From Chroococcidiopsidaceae cyanobacterium CP_BM_ER_R8_30 (GTDB taxonomy: Bacteria; Cyanobacteriota; Cyanobacteriia; Cyanobacteriales; Chroococcidiopsidaceae), in the NCBI GenBank assembly GCA_019244235.1, contig JAFASY010000227.1, positions 1 to 64,000 on the forward strand: 64,000 bases of DNA, read 5' to 3'. Shown here piece after piece: positions 17,228 to 25,437 of the stretch (within the stretch, counting starts at the first letter, position 1; each line of letters opens with the position of its first letter). Under the pieces are notes generated by a model. That model made no database searches and was not told the origin of the DNA. It saw nothing but the letters and a program-made list of their open reading frames with translations. The translations under genes were made by a program, and so were the position numbers.

Positions 17228-18634
17228 TTAAGGCTTCCTAACAAACAAGTAGACATTATCGCGTTCATAGTTTAGCTTAAATTGTTGCGTTTTCTGAATT
17301 TGGTTCACTAGATCAAAGGCGTACTTTTTAGTATCAGGCCAAGGATGACGTAAATTTAGTAACACGTAACTCATCTTAGGTAAATCATCAGCTGCTACAT
17401 CAGAAGAGATTTGCTTTATAAGTGGTCGGTGAGTTACCTGAGGTGCGTATTGGTTGTCTGTTAAAACACCTCCTTTAGTCTGAATTTGCTCGATTGCATC
17501 CTCTGTTGCTTTCCATGTATCAAGGGTCTTTAGATAAGAATGAAAATCACCATACTTCGCTAGTATTAGGAAAGCGAGTATCGACCATAATACTATTGTT
17601 CGTCCACTGCGCAACCATCCTTGACCTGCAGCTAGGCTAGAAATCACAGCCACTATGAGAAAAGGCTCTATAGGTAAGGAGTATTGCGTTGTCAATGACA
17701 ATTGGCCTGGATCGGTAGAGAGAATGTTCAGGGCTAGCGTAGGAACTGCACCCATTAGAGGTGCTAGATGCCGTAATGAAAGCCCCCAGATAACTGGTGA
17801 TATCAGCAAAAGCAAGTATTCAAAAGTTTTCAGGGAAATAATTTGCCCCAGTATTAGCCATGGCTTAAGTACTAGATTTCTGGCAATCTCTGGAAAAGAG
17901 TTTCCTAAGTAGCTATACCGCGAGATATGTCGACCTATTGTTACGACATCATTACCAAAATATGGAATAATCGCTTGCGTAGAAATGATAAACCAGGCAA
18001 CACCTGCAAATAAGGCGATCGCGCCACATAAACGTTTCCTTTCACATATAAGTAGCCAAATCCCCATTGCCGCTACAGTCAACGACAATACTTCTTTACA
18101 AGCCATCACAATGGCGATGGCCAAACAGAACCAACCAGTTTGTCCCAGTCGTGCTGACAAAATTGCCCAGAGCAGCGCGGGTAAAGCAATTACCTCTGGA
18201 TGGAAATCAAACAAATTGATATTAAAAACCACTGGATACAGGAGGTACGCTGCTGCCACCGCTATTGCTTGCCCCTGTTTCAGCCCTGCGTGACGAGATA
18301 AACTCCAGGTTGGCAAAGCTCCTATTGCTAAAGCTACTGCTTGTACAGCTAACAACCAGTGGACATCTGGATAAATTTTGTAAAGTATGCTAAGAGGATA
18401 AAGAATTACAGCTGCATGGTCAGCAAGAACGTGGAAACCCATCAAAGAAGAAAAAGCTGGTAGTCCTTGGCTCATCAGGTAAACAGCCTGATCGAATATC
18501 CCTAAATCCCAAGCTGTTGAGTGAAAGAGTGCATGTTTTGCACTGCTATAGGTAAACAGAATTAGGGCACTAATACCGATCATTATGTAAACAGAGCTGA
18601 TATCGGGGCTGACGTTAGGCAATCTTTTGTTCAT
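17228..18634 (-). CDS. DUF2079 multi-TM membrane protein
   Basis: A 468-residue integral membrane protein with about ten helices. The first periplasmic loop carries the DUF2079 marks WDLGIFDQAVYLMSQG and HVLADHAA, followed by NLFDFHPEVIALP. The acidic and histidine residues after the first helix resemble GT-C transferase active loops, so a polyprenyl-linked sugar transferase is possible though unproven. A short soluble C-terminal part follows the last helix. It lies between the GT4 gene upstream and the coiled-coil methyltransferase downstream, with a 187-bp gap before the latter that could contain an internal promoter. Confidence 0.82.
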   Translation of the reverse strand: MNKRLPNVSPDISSVYIMIGISALILFTYSSAKHALFHSTAWDLGIFDQAVYLMSQGLPAFSSLMGFHVLADHAAVILYPLSILYKIYPDVHWLLAVQAVALAIGALPTWSLSRHAGLKQGQAIAVAAAYLLYPVVFNINLFDFHPEVIALPALLWAILSARLGQTGWFCLAIAIVMACKEVLSLTVAAMGIWLLICERKRLCGAIALFAGVAWFIISTQAIIPYFGNDVVTIGRHISRYSYLGNSFPEIARNLVLKPWLILGQIISLKTFEYLLLLISPVIWGLSLRHLAPLMGAVPTLALNILSTDPGQLSLTTQYSLPIEPFLIVAVISSLAAGQGWLRSGRTIVLWSILAFLILAKYGDFHSYLKTLDTWKATEDAIEQIQTKGGVLTDNQYAPQVTHRPLIKQISSDVAADDLPKMSYVLLNLRHPWPDTKKYAFDLVNQIQKTQQFKLNYERDNVYLFVRKP

Positions 18635-18703
18635 TTTTCTTTACCCCCTCTATTTCAAGATCTTTTAGTCGATATGCATTGAGCAAATAATAGAGTATGT
18701 TAA

Positions 18704-19987
18704 CTACAAAACCACATTGTAGGCGTCAGATAGTTTTTTTATGTAATTATCCATACTAAATAATTTGACTCTCTCCCTGCCAGCTTCTGAGAGTTTTGCT
18801 CCCACTTGTGGATCATTAATCATCTTTTCTATTTTCTCTTTGATGTCAGTAACATCGTAAGGATTAACATAGAGCGCAGCGTCTCCGCATACTTCTGGTA
18901 AAGATGCGGCGTTGGACGTAATAACTGGACAGTTAAAACTCATGGCTTCCAAAGGTGGCAACCCAAATCCTTCATATAAGGACGGAAAAACTAGACAAAG
19001 CGCTCCTTGATAAAAGTATCCCAAATCATTATTTGACACATATTCTAGAAATTTGACTTTGGCTGCAAAGCGTTTATCAAAAGTAGAATTTAATTTTCCA
19101 ATCTCGCCTTTCCATAACCAGCCCTTCTTGCCAACAATTATGAGCTGCATGTCTGTATCCAGTTCTGCATAAGCATCTATCAATCTTCCTAAATTTTTCT
19201 TTGGTTCTATAGCTCCAACAAATAGAATGTATTTTTTAAATTTGATTTCATATTTTTTTAAAAAAGCCTTGACTCTTTCTTCTTCAAGTAATGGCTTTAG
19301 TAGTACGGGTTGATAAGTTACATGAACTTTATCTGAAGTAATGTCAAAAATATTTAAGATATCCCTTTTTGAGTTCTCTGACACGGTGATGATAATACTT
19401 GAATCTTTTATACTGTCTTTAACCAGAGTATAAAATGCTTTTTTATCATCTAACGTTGTGTAGGGAAGTCTTAGTGGTATCAAATCATGAATTGTTGTAA
19501 TCTTTTTTGCTCTCCTAATTTTTATAGGGAGCGGACAGGTCGAATGCCATATATCTATCTGGTAAGGAGTAGTAATCTTTATTTGTTTTCCAAAAAATTT
19601 ATATAAAGTATTAGCTGATAAATAACATGATGAAAGATTAAGGATTTCTGATGAACTGAGCAATTCGTCACTGAATTCAGTTTGAAGAACCTGTCTGCCA
19701 GCTTTTATCTTTGTGGGTTGGTTAAACAAACCAATGCTTGTCTTGGCCAAGGTTCTAATCAAATCAATCTTACTAAGCTTTCTATTATTGGGATTGTCGA
19801 ATAATAAAACTTCGTTTAAAATCGAATCGTTACTGTTACTGCCACTACGACTAAATAATATATTTACATCTGCTTCTAGTAGATTTAAAGCTTGAACTAA
19901 ACTCTTGCTATAAGTTTTGATTCCTGTACCAGTTGGCAGTTCTAAATTATATCCATCGACTAGAACATTGATTCCTTTTAAACTCAT
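18704..19987 (-). CDS. GT4-family glycosyltransferase
   Basis: A 427-residue GT-B transferase. The N-terminal [20 protein letters not shown] carries the glycine-rich acceptor loop. The donor half has [20 protein letters not shown] and the EX7E motif in [20 protein letters not shown] followed by [15 protein letters not shown]. It resembles the enzyme at 2126-3196 in its motifs. It is the first transferase gene after the ABC exporter genes (40-bp gap), a place often taken by an early-acting mannosyl- or rhamnosyltransferase; the sugar is not readable. Confidence 0.88.
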   Translation of the reverse strand: MSLKGINVLVDGYNLELPTGTGIKTYSKSLVQALNLLEADVNILFSRSGSNSNDSILNEVLLFDNPNNRKLSKIDLIRTLAKTSIGLFNQPTKIKAGRQVLQTEFSDELLSSSEILNLSSCYLSANTLYKFFGKQIKITTPYQIDIWHSTCPLPIKIRRAKKITTIHDLIPLRLPYTTLDDKKAFYTLVKDSIKDSSIIITVSENSKRDILNIFDITSDKVHVTYQPVLLKPLLEEERVKAFLKKYEIKFKKYILFVGAIEPKKNLGRLIDAYAELDTDMQLIIVGKKGWLWKGEIGKLNSTFDKRFAAKVKFLEYVSNNDLGYFYQGALCLVFPSLYEGFGLPPLEAMSFNCPVITSNAASLPEVCGDAALYVNPYDVTDIKEKIEKMINDPQVGAKLSEAGRERVKLFSMDNYIKKLSDAYNVVL

Positions 19988-20027
19988 TAGCGATTCGCCT
20001 GATTCATTACATCTTAATACACTCTAG

Positions 20028-20759
20028 TTAGACTGACTCAAGATATCGCTGAATTGCTGTTTCTGTATCACCTATAAACCTAACCTTGCCTTTATCTAAC
20101 CAGATAACTTTGTCACAAGATTGCATAATGAAACTAAGTTCATGAGACACAACTAAAACCGTTGAATTTGCTTCCCAAAACTTATCAATTCGCTGCTTAC
20201 ATTTATTTTTAAAGCTCTGATCTCCCACAGATAAAACTTCATCTAAAATCAGAATATCCGGTTGTACATCTGTAGCGATCGCAAATCCTAACCTTGCCAC
20301 CATCCCTGAAGATAATGCCTTAACAGGCAACACCGCATACTCCTGTAGCTCGGCAAACTCCAAAATCGAATCGACTCTGCCTCGCATCTGGTCCCGTGAG
20401 AACCCCAACAATACCCCATAAAGTAAAATATTATCTATCACTGAAATTTCTGGATCGAACCCTGCCCCTAGTTCAATCAGTGGCGCAATTTTCCCCCGTA
20501 CCCGCACCAAGCCCTTCGTCGGTCGCAAAATGCCACAAATTACCTTCAGGAGTGTTGACTTTCCGGCTCCATTCGCGCCAATAATTCCCACCTTGTTTCC
20601 CGCTTCTACAACCAGCGCGATTTGGTCCAGGACCAACTTTCTGGCTGGTTGGCGATACTTACCCTCGACAACGGACAACACAGTTCTTTTCAGATCGTAT
20701 GAAAATTCCTCCTGTGTTCGCCGCCAGAGCGAAACCTGATCTAGGCGAATAACTTCCAC
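20028..20759 (-). CDS. Wzt-like ABC transporter ATPase, short form without C-terminal domain
   Basis: ATPase of a polysaccharide (Wzt/TagH/RfbE-type) exporter. Walker A is GANGAGKST, the signature region is ALSSGMVARLGFAIA (a degenerate LSGGQ, as in this family) and Walker B is ILILDEVLSVGD. The chain ends after 243 residues, so the C-terminal carbohydrate-recognition domain found in O9a-type Wzt is absent. Export by this type is then less selective for the chain end, as in O-antigen systems using short Wzt. The start is a GTG at 20759 placed directly after the permease stop TAA, so the two genes abut without a gap. Confidence 0.9.
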   Translation of the reverse strand: MEVIRLDQVSLWRRTQEEFSYDLKRTVLSVVEGKYRQPARKLVLDQIALVVEAGNKVGIIGANGAGKSTLLKVICGILRPTKGLVRVRGKIAPLIELGAGFDPEISVIDNILLYGVLLGFSRDQMRGRVDSILEFAELQEYAVLPVKALSSGMVARLGFAIATDVQPDILILDEVLSVGDQSFKNKCKQRIDKFWEANSTVLVVSHELSFIMQSCDKVIWLDKGKVRFIGDTETAIQRYLESV

Positions 20760-21605
20760 TTATAGTAAATCCATAAACTGAGTACGCCACACTTGAAAAC
20801 AAGTCAATCCAAGTGTGAAAATGATCAAACCACTGAGCAATGCTTCCCCAATTAAACTTAAGCTAGGTGCCCTTCCAGATAGAGCAATTTGTCGCAAACT
20901 CTCAATAATCGGCAGTAACGGATTCAAGAACAAAAAAGGCTGCACCCGAGTCGGCACAATTGCTGTTGGATAGAATATAGGAGTACCAAACAAGAGGGCA
21001 AATACGACTAACTCATAAAAGTAGGACAAATCTCTAAAAAATACGTATAACGCACTTACCAGAAATCCCACCCCGATACAAACTAGAATCAGAGCCAGCA
21101 ATGGTATTGTCAGGGCTAGGGCATTGATGAATCTTCCAGAAGTCAGCAATGTGACAGTCATCAGTAATGGCAGCACGCTAACCGTTAACTGAAATACATT
21201 TGCTGTAATCATCGATACTGGAAACACACTTACTGGCAATTGAATCTTGTTCAAAAGTGCCCCATTACTCACTACACTTGGTAATGCTTGGGATGTTGAA
21301 GCCGAGAAAAAATTCATCACAACTACGCCTGTAAACGCTGCTAGCGCATAGTTGAGATACGAGTGTCCGTAATACGGCGTAAACGCTGCTCCAAAGACTG
21401 CCGTATACAACCCCGTCATAGTCAGTGGATTTAACAACGACCAACCGATACCTAGTAACGATCCCCGATAGCGCACCTTCAGGTTTCGCGTCACCAGAAC
21501 ATTCAGCAACTCCCAGTAGCGCTGCACTTGCGACAGGCTAGCGTCAGATTTTAGAGAGCGCGGCACTTGCAACAAGCGAACGCCAGATCTTAGAGAAAGC
21601 TTCAT
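20760..21605 (-). CDS. Wzm-like ABC-2 polysaccharide export permease
   Basis: Six-helix ABC-2 permease that moves the lipid-linked glycan across the inner membrane with the adjacent ATPase. Recognisable parts are YWELLNVLVTRNLKVRYRGS with the amphipathic helix before TM1, LLGIGWSLLNPL, FRDLSYFYELV and GTPIFYP. I choose ATG 21605 (281 residues, normal length). A longer frame from TTG 21746 would add 47 residues with no family match. It is the first gene of the minus-strand locus, so the promoter should lie between 21605 and about 21820, a region shared with the divergent DUF2862 gene. Confidence 0.9.
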   Translation of the reverse strand: MKLSLRSGVRLLQVPRSLKSDASLSQVQRYWELLNVLVTRNLKVRYRGSLLGIGWSLLNPLTMTGLYTAVFGAAFTPYYGHSYLNYALAAFTGVVVMNFFSASTSQALPSVVSNGALLNKIQLPVSVFPVSMITANVFQLTVSVLPLLMTVTLLTSGRFINALALTIPLLALILVCIGVGFLVSALYVFFRDLSYFYELVVFALLFGTPIFYPTAIVPTRVQPFLFLNPLLPIIESLRQIALSGRAPSLSLIGEALLSGLIIFTLGLTCFQVWRTQFMDLL

Positions 21606-21820
21606 CCTCAAACACCCCGAAAACACCAGAAGCAATTTATCCAGGTATTCTACCCTATGCAATTGCTGCCGCTCCAAGAACACTCCCCCAATTTCCAACG
21701 GAGACTGAGTATTGTCAAGCCCTAGTGGTTGATGTCTTATGTCCAACAGATTTGAGATAGCTATGCTCTCGTTCGAAGGTTCCGCTACACTGATTCATGT
21801 TAATTGCAGCGTGATTTGGA

Positions 21821-22018
21821 ATGGAAATCGGACAGCAAGTCAAAGTCTACCGTCTAAGGGATAGGGTATCGCCAGCACTGGTCAAACGGCTGGGACAAGT
21901 TGGCACCATTAAGGGATTCAAAATGACAGATGGTAGCGGCGTTGGCGTGGTAGTACAGTTCAGTGACAATTTTGCCACTTGGTTTTTTGAAGATGAACTC
22001 AAGGGAGCGCCGGATTAG
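21821..22018 (+). CDS. DUF2862 small conserved cyanobacterial protein
   Basis: A 65-residue protein of a family found across cyanobacteria and plastid lineages (MEIGQQVKVYRLRDRVSPAL; VGTIKGFKMTDGSG; QFSDNFATWFFEDEL). Its SH3-like small beta fold resembles other short cyanobacterial proteins; no function is established as far as I know. It is divergent from the ABC exporter genes. Its last codons (KGAPD) lie in the start of a palindromic repeat at 22005, which may have replaced the original C-terminus. Confidence 0.85.
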   Translation: MEIGQQVKVYRLRDRVSPALVKRLGQVGTIKGFKMTDGSGVGVVVQFSDNFATWFFEDELKGAPD

Positions 22019-22090
22019 AACTCTGGCTGCTTTCCTGGCAGCTCAAAGTTCAGCTGTAGTAGAACTTTGGCTGCGCTCTTGAGCGCTCTT
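22005..22090. repeat. palindromic element, family 2, tandem pair
   Basis: GCGCCGGATTAGAACTCTGGC with tail AGCTCAAA (22006-22047) is followed by a second related unit CAGCTGTAGTAGAACTTTGG with GCTCTTGAGCGCTC (22051-22090). The first resembles the 4181-4223 hairpin base for base in its loop. It overlaps the stop of the DUF2862 gene and could act as its terminator although no clear T-run follows. Confidence 0.55.
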
Positions 22091-22204
22091 CTCAAAACCA
22101 TGCAGTAGAGATTAACAAGGTATCTCTCCTTAGCCTGTTGGGGGTACTTAACCAAACATGGCAAGATCGCTCTAGGTAATTAAAACCGCTGAGGAAATCA
22201 ATTA

Positions 22205-23305
22205 ATGGCCCTAATATTGACATTTTTGGGCAAAGGCGGCACGGGTCGTACGACCATTGCGACTGCTGCGGCTAGACAATTAGCAAGCTTAGGGAAGCGG
22301 GTGCTACTAGCTGGGCAAGATACTAGTCCAGCCTTCAAACTGTTGGTAGGCACAACCTCTTCCTCCCCTGACCCTCAAGAACTAGCTCCGAACCTCCAAG
22401 TTGTGCAGTTCCAAGCATCCGCGCTTCTGGAACGGAGTTGGGAAGACGTGAAAAAACTGGAGGTACAATACCTCCGCACGCCAATCCTCAAGGAAGTTTA
22501 TGGTCAGGAGCTGAGCGTATTGCCAGGAATGGACAGCGCTTTAATACTTAACGCCATCCGCGAGTACGACGCTAGCGGCGAATACGACGTTATTGTCTAC
22601 GATGGCACTGGCGACATGTCCACATTACGGTTGTTGGGGATGGCAGAAAGCCTGAGCTGGTATATGCGTCGATTTGGCAAGGTGCTGGCAGATTCCGATC
22701 TCGGTAAAACGGTTTCGCCCTTCATCCAGCCCGTTGTGAGTACCATCTTCAACGTCAGCTGGACTGGGGATAACTTGACTCAACCGACTAGTAAAGTTAC
22801 CAATTTACTTGAGCAGGGTCAAGCCGCGCTGGCTGATCCTAACCGGGTTGCAGCCTACCTCGTGACCACTGATGCCCCGCCTGCTATTGCTACTGCCCGT
22901 TATCTCTGGGGCACAGCTCAGCAAGTCGGGCTAACAGTGGGTGGTGTCATTCTCAATCAACAATCGGTTGTGAATGACACAGTGCTAGCTGAGTTTTCTC
23001 CTCTGTCAGTCAGTAGCCTTCCCAGTTGTCCAAATGGTGACTGGCAACCCCTGATAGCTGCTCTGCCAGATTTCACACAAACAGCACAAGCTCCTAAACC
23101 GATTGAGATTGATGTTCCAGCCCATCAAGTGCGCCTATTCCTGCCTGGATTTGACAAGAATCAGGTTAAGCTGACTCAGTCTGGTCCAGAAGTTACTGTA
23201 GAAGCAGGAGATCAGCGACGGAATATCTCCCTCCCTCCCGCTTTTAATGGCAGAGCCATAAAAGGTGCGAAGTTCCAAAACAGTTATTTAACGATATCGT
23301 TTTAA
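22205..23305 (+). CDS. Get3d/ArsA-like ATPase with C-terminal Hsp20-like domain
   Basis: A SIMIBI-class ATPase of 366 residues. The P-loop region reads GKGGTGRTT (residues 9-17): the deviant-Walker lysine is kept but the usual GKT lysine is Arg. Switch-like YDVIVYDGTGDMSTLRLL follows. Residues about 300-366 (IDVPAHQVRLFLPGFDKNQV to FQNSYLTISF) form an alpha-crystallin-like domain, the mark of the photosynthetic Get3d clade. Cys-rich client-binding motifs of eukaryotic Get3 are not seen. It sits 20 bp upstream of chlG, a neighbourhood known in cyanobacteria, suggesting handling of membrane or pigment proteins. Actual clients are not known. Confidence 0.85.
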   Translation: MALILTFLGKGGTGRTTIATAAARQLASLGKRVLLAGQDTSPAFKLLVGTTSSSPDPQELAPNLQVVQFQASALLERSWEDVKKLEVQYLRTPILKEVYGQELSVLPGMDSALILNAIREYDASGEYDVIVYDGTGDMSTLRLLGMAESLSWYMRRFGKVLADSDLGKTVSPFIQPVVSTIFNVSWTGDNLTQPTSKVTNLLEQGQAALADPNRVAAYLVTTDAPPAIATARYLWGTAQQVGLTVGGVILNQQSVVNDTVLAEFSPLSVSSLPSCPNGDWQPLIAALPDFTQTAQAPKPIEIDVPAHQVRLFLPGFDKNQVKLTQSGPEVTVEAGDQRRNISLPPAFNGRAIKGAKFQNSYLTISF

Positions 23306-23325
23306 CACCTTTGTAGATACGCCGT

Positions 23326-24372
23326 ATGTCAGAGTCAACTCCCTCACCGTTATCTCCAGACTCCAAACCATCTGAGGCAATAGACACCAACCCCAGCCTC
23401 CTAGATGCACCTGCCACCCTAAGTCGCACTGCTAGAACCCGGCAACTGCTGGGAATGAAAGGTGCTGCGCCAGGGGAGACATCCATCTGGAAAATCCGCC
23501 TCCAATTGATGAAGCCGATCACCTGGATTCCCCTTATATGGGGTGTAGTCTGTGGCGCAGCGTCTTCAGGACAGTTTAGTTGGACTTGGGAAGATGTGTT
23601 GAAAGCGGCTACATGCATGTTGTTGTCAGGACCATTGATGGCAGGTTACACCCAAATCACTAATGATTTCTACGATCGCGACATTGATGCCATTAATGAA
23701 CCCTACCGTCCCATCCCCTCTGGAGCCATTTCCATCCCGCAAGTCGTTGCCCAAATACTAGTGTTGTTAATTGCTGGGATTGGTGTTGCCTACGCTCTCG
23801 ACCTTTGGGCTGGTCACGAGTTCCCAACTATGACGGCGTTGGCGCTCTTCGGGGCTTTTTTGGCGTATATCTATTCAGCTCCACCCCTAAAACTGAAGCG
23901 TAACGGTTGGTTGGGTGGCTATGCCCTTGGTGCTAGCTACATTGCTCTGCCTTGGTGGGCAGGCCATGCTTTGTTTGGTGACCTTAACTGGACAATTGTG
24001 ATTCTAACGCTGATCTACAGTCTGGCAGGATTGGGAATTGCTGTGGTCAATGACTTCAAGAGTGTAGAAGGCGATCGCCAACTGGGGTTGAGGTCGCTCC
24101 CTGTAATGTTTGGTGTCAACACTGCCGCCTGGATTTGTGTCGCCATGATTGACCTGTTTCAAGCTGGGATTGCTGCTTATCTAATCTACCTGCACCAAAA
24201 TCTGTACGGCACGATTCTGCTGCTTTTAGTGATTCCACAAATCACCTTTCAGGATATGTATTTTCTGCGCGATCCCCTAAACAATGATGTCAAGTATCAG
24301 GCAAGCGCCCAACCATTTCTTGTTTTGGGAATGCTTGTTGCTGGATTGGCGCTGGGTCATGCATCGGTCTGA
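23326..24372 (+). CDS. chlG: chlorophyll synthase (chlorophyllide a geranylgeranyl/phytyl transferase)
   Basis: Membrane prenyltransferase that esterifies chlorophyllide with geranylgeranyl or phytyl diphosphate, the last step of chlorophyll a synthesis. The UbiA-type first aspartate motif is NDFYDRDIDAINEPYRPIPS and the second is NDFKSVEGDRQLGLRSLPV. About eight or nine helices follow a soluble N-terminal tail of 60 residues with IWKIRLQLMKPITWIPLIWG. The 348-residue length and layout are normal. It is probably cotranscribed with the Get3d gene. Confidence 0.96.
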   Translation: MSESTPSPLSPDSKPSEAIDTNPSLLDAPATLSRTARTRQLLGMKGAAPGETSIWKIRLQLMKPITWIPLIWGVVCGAASSGQFSWTWEDVLKAATCMLLSGPLMAGYTQITNDFYDRDIDAINEPYRPIPSGAISIPQVVAQILVLLIAGIGVAYALDLWAGHEFPTMTALALFGAFLAYIYSAPPLKLKRNGWLGGYALGASYIALPWWAGHALFGDLNWTIVILTLIYSLAGLGIAVVNDFKSVEGDRQLGLRSLPVMFGVNTAAWICVAMIDLFQAGIAAYLIYLHQNLYGTILLLLVIPQITFQDMYFLRDPLNNDVKYQASAQPFLVLGMLVAGLALGHASV

Positions 24373-24567
24373 GAAGTCTTAACTCGATTACCTGAACTAC
24401 CCATCCTCTAGAGTCAATTTGGCTTAAGGTTGCTGCCAAGGTATAAGGCTTGGTAATTGCCTGACTTTAAACTCATGGCTTCAGCTTTGTTCCATGCTTA
24501 TCTTTTCATAAATCGTATCTTTCTATACTTGCTTCATACATATGGTAAGACCTATCTTTGCTGCTAA

Positions 24568-24852
24568 CCTCCGGTCATCTACACATCCAGTGGCACACCT
24601 ACATGGGCAACTGGTACTGCACTTGCAGTGCCAAATATATTTGTAGGTAAATGGGTGAGTACTGATGCTGGATTTAGTCCTGTAGATGACAGCTATATTT
24701 TTAACCCTAATGGCGAGTATTTGCACCTGTATCACATTAACCATTTCAATTACGTCTCAGGCATAAGCACTTGCGGAATAGTTGAAACATTCACTTGGAC
24801 AGGTCACTCTTCCGTAAAGGGAAATACTATAAATTTTTACTTACAATCATAG
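24568..24852 (+). pseudogene. fragment of an unrecognised protein, no start
   Basis: After a TAA the frame is open for 94 codons (PPVIYTSSGTPTWATG, VGKWVSTDAGFSPVDDSYIF, then NGEYLHLY, SSVKGNTINFYLQS). The sequence has the look of the C-terminal beta-sheet of a small lipocalin-like or bacterial surface protein. No convincing start or ribosome site is present, though GTG 24628 could give 74 residues. It stands between chlG and a dead tnpB, suggesting a gene cut by transposition. Function unknown. Confidence 0.4.
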
Positions 24853-24872
24853 TGGGTAAACCATGTTATGAT

Positions 24873-25360
24873 ATGTTCATACTAATACTCGAAGCAAAGC
24901 TCGAAGGAACCCAAGCTCAGTACATTAAGTTGAATGAAGCTATCCCTATAGGATAATTCATCCGCAATAGTTGCTTGCGCCATTGGGAAGACAATAAGGG
25001 GGTCACTCGCAATGACCTCCAAAAACTTTGTGCAGTGTTAGCTAGAAACAAAGAGTTTCCTTGGGCGAATAAGTAAAGTTAGCAAGGCTCTTAGTACCAG
25101 AACTCATAGATGCAACAAATGTGGAACGGTCTTAGACCGGGATCACAATGCGGCAAAGAACATCCTAGCAAAAGGATTTAAGTTGTTGGCTGAATATCTA
25201 AACAGTACCGAAGGGCATTCGGGATCTGGAGCCAAAAGCTCGCAAGCGAAACCGCATTCCGCGGGGAGAAACTGACCACTGGCTCAAGAATAGAGATGTT
25301 CTTGTTCTAAGTCAGCTCGATGAACTGAGAACCAAGTTTTCTTGGGAATCCCCTGCTTAA
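24873..25360 (+). pseudogene. decayed tnpB (IS200/IS605-type), internally deleted
   Basis: The N-terminus starts at ATG 24873 (LEAKLEGTQAQYIKLNEAIP), meets TAA at 24954, then continues in frame as FIRNSCLRHWEDNKGVTRND and KEFPWANK before another stop. The next recognisable part is already the C-terminal zinc ribbon HRCNKCGTVLDRDHNAAKNI, so the RuvC-bearing middle (a few hundred residues) is deleted. After a further shift the end reads FSWESPA, the usual TnpB finish. No tnpA is present, so this copy cannot move by itself. TnpB is an RNA-guided nuclease; this remnant lacks its catalytic core. Confidence 0.85.
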
Positions 25361-25390
25361 CCGCTTTGCGGTTAGCGGTGGGAGGATGTC
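25359..25390 (+). mobile_element. right-end hairpin of the IS200/IS605-type element
   Basis: AACCGC-TTT-GCGGTT followed by AGCGGTGGGAGGATGTCAA directly after the tnpB remnant matches the subterminal hairpin and end of cyanobacterial IS605-family elements. In intact copies this stretch is part of the guide (omega) RNA. The left end, expected just before 24873, was not delimited. Confidence 0.6.
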
Positions 25391-25437
25391 AATACCATTA
25401 TTAAACCTAGCACTTGCCAAGAACTCAAACAATTATT

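Noticed and set aside
2126-21605. Wzx/Wzy-dependent polysaccharide locus
   Set aside because: No flippase of Wzx type or polymerase of Wzy type is seen; the exporter is of the ABC type. The DUF2079 and GT-C-like proteins do not resemble Wzy.
24873-25360. Active TnpB nuclease
   Set aside because: The RuvC domain is deleted and the frame is broken twice.
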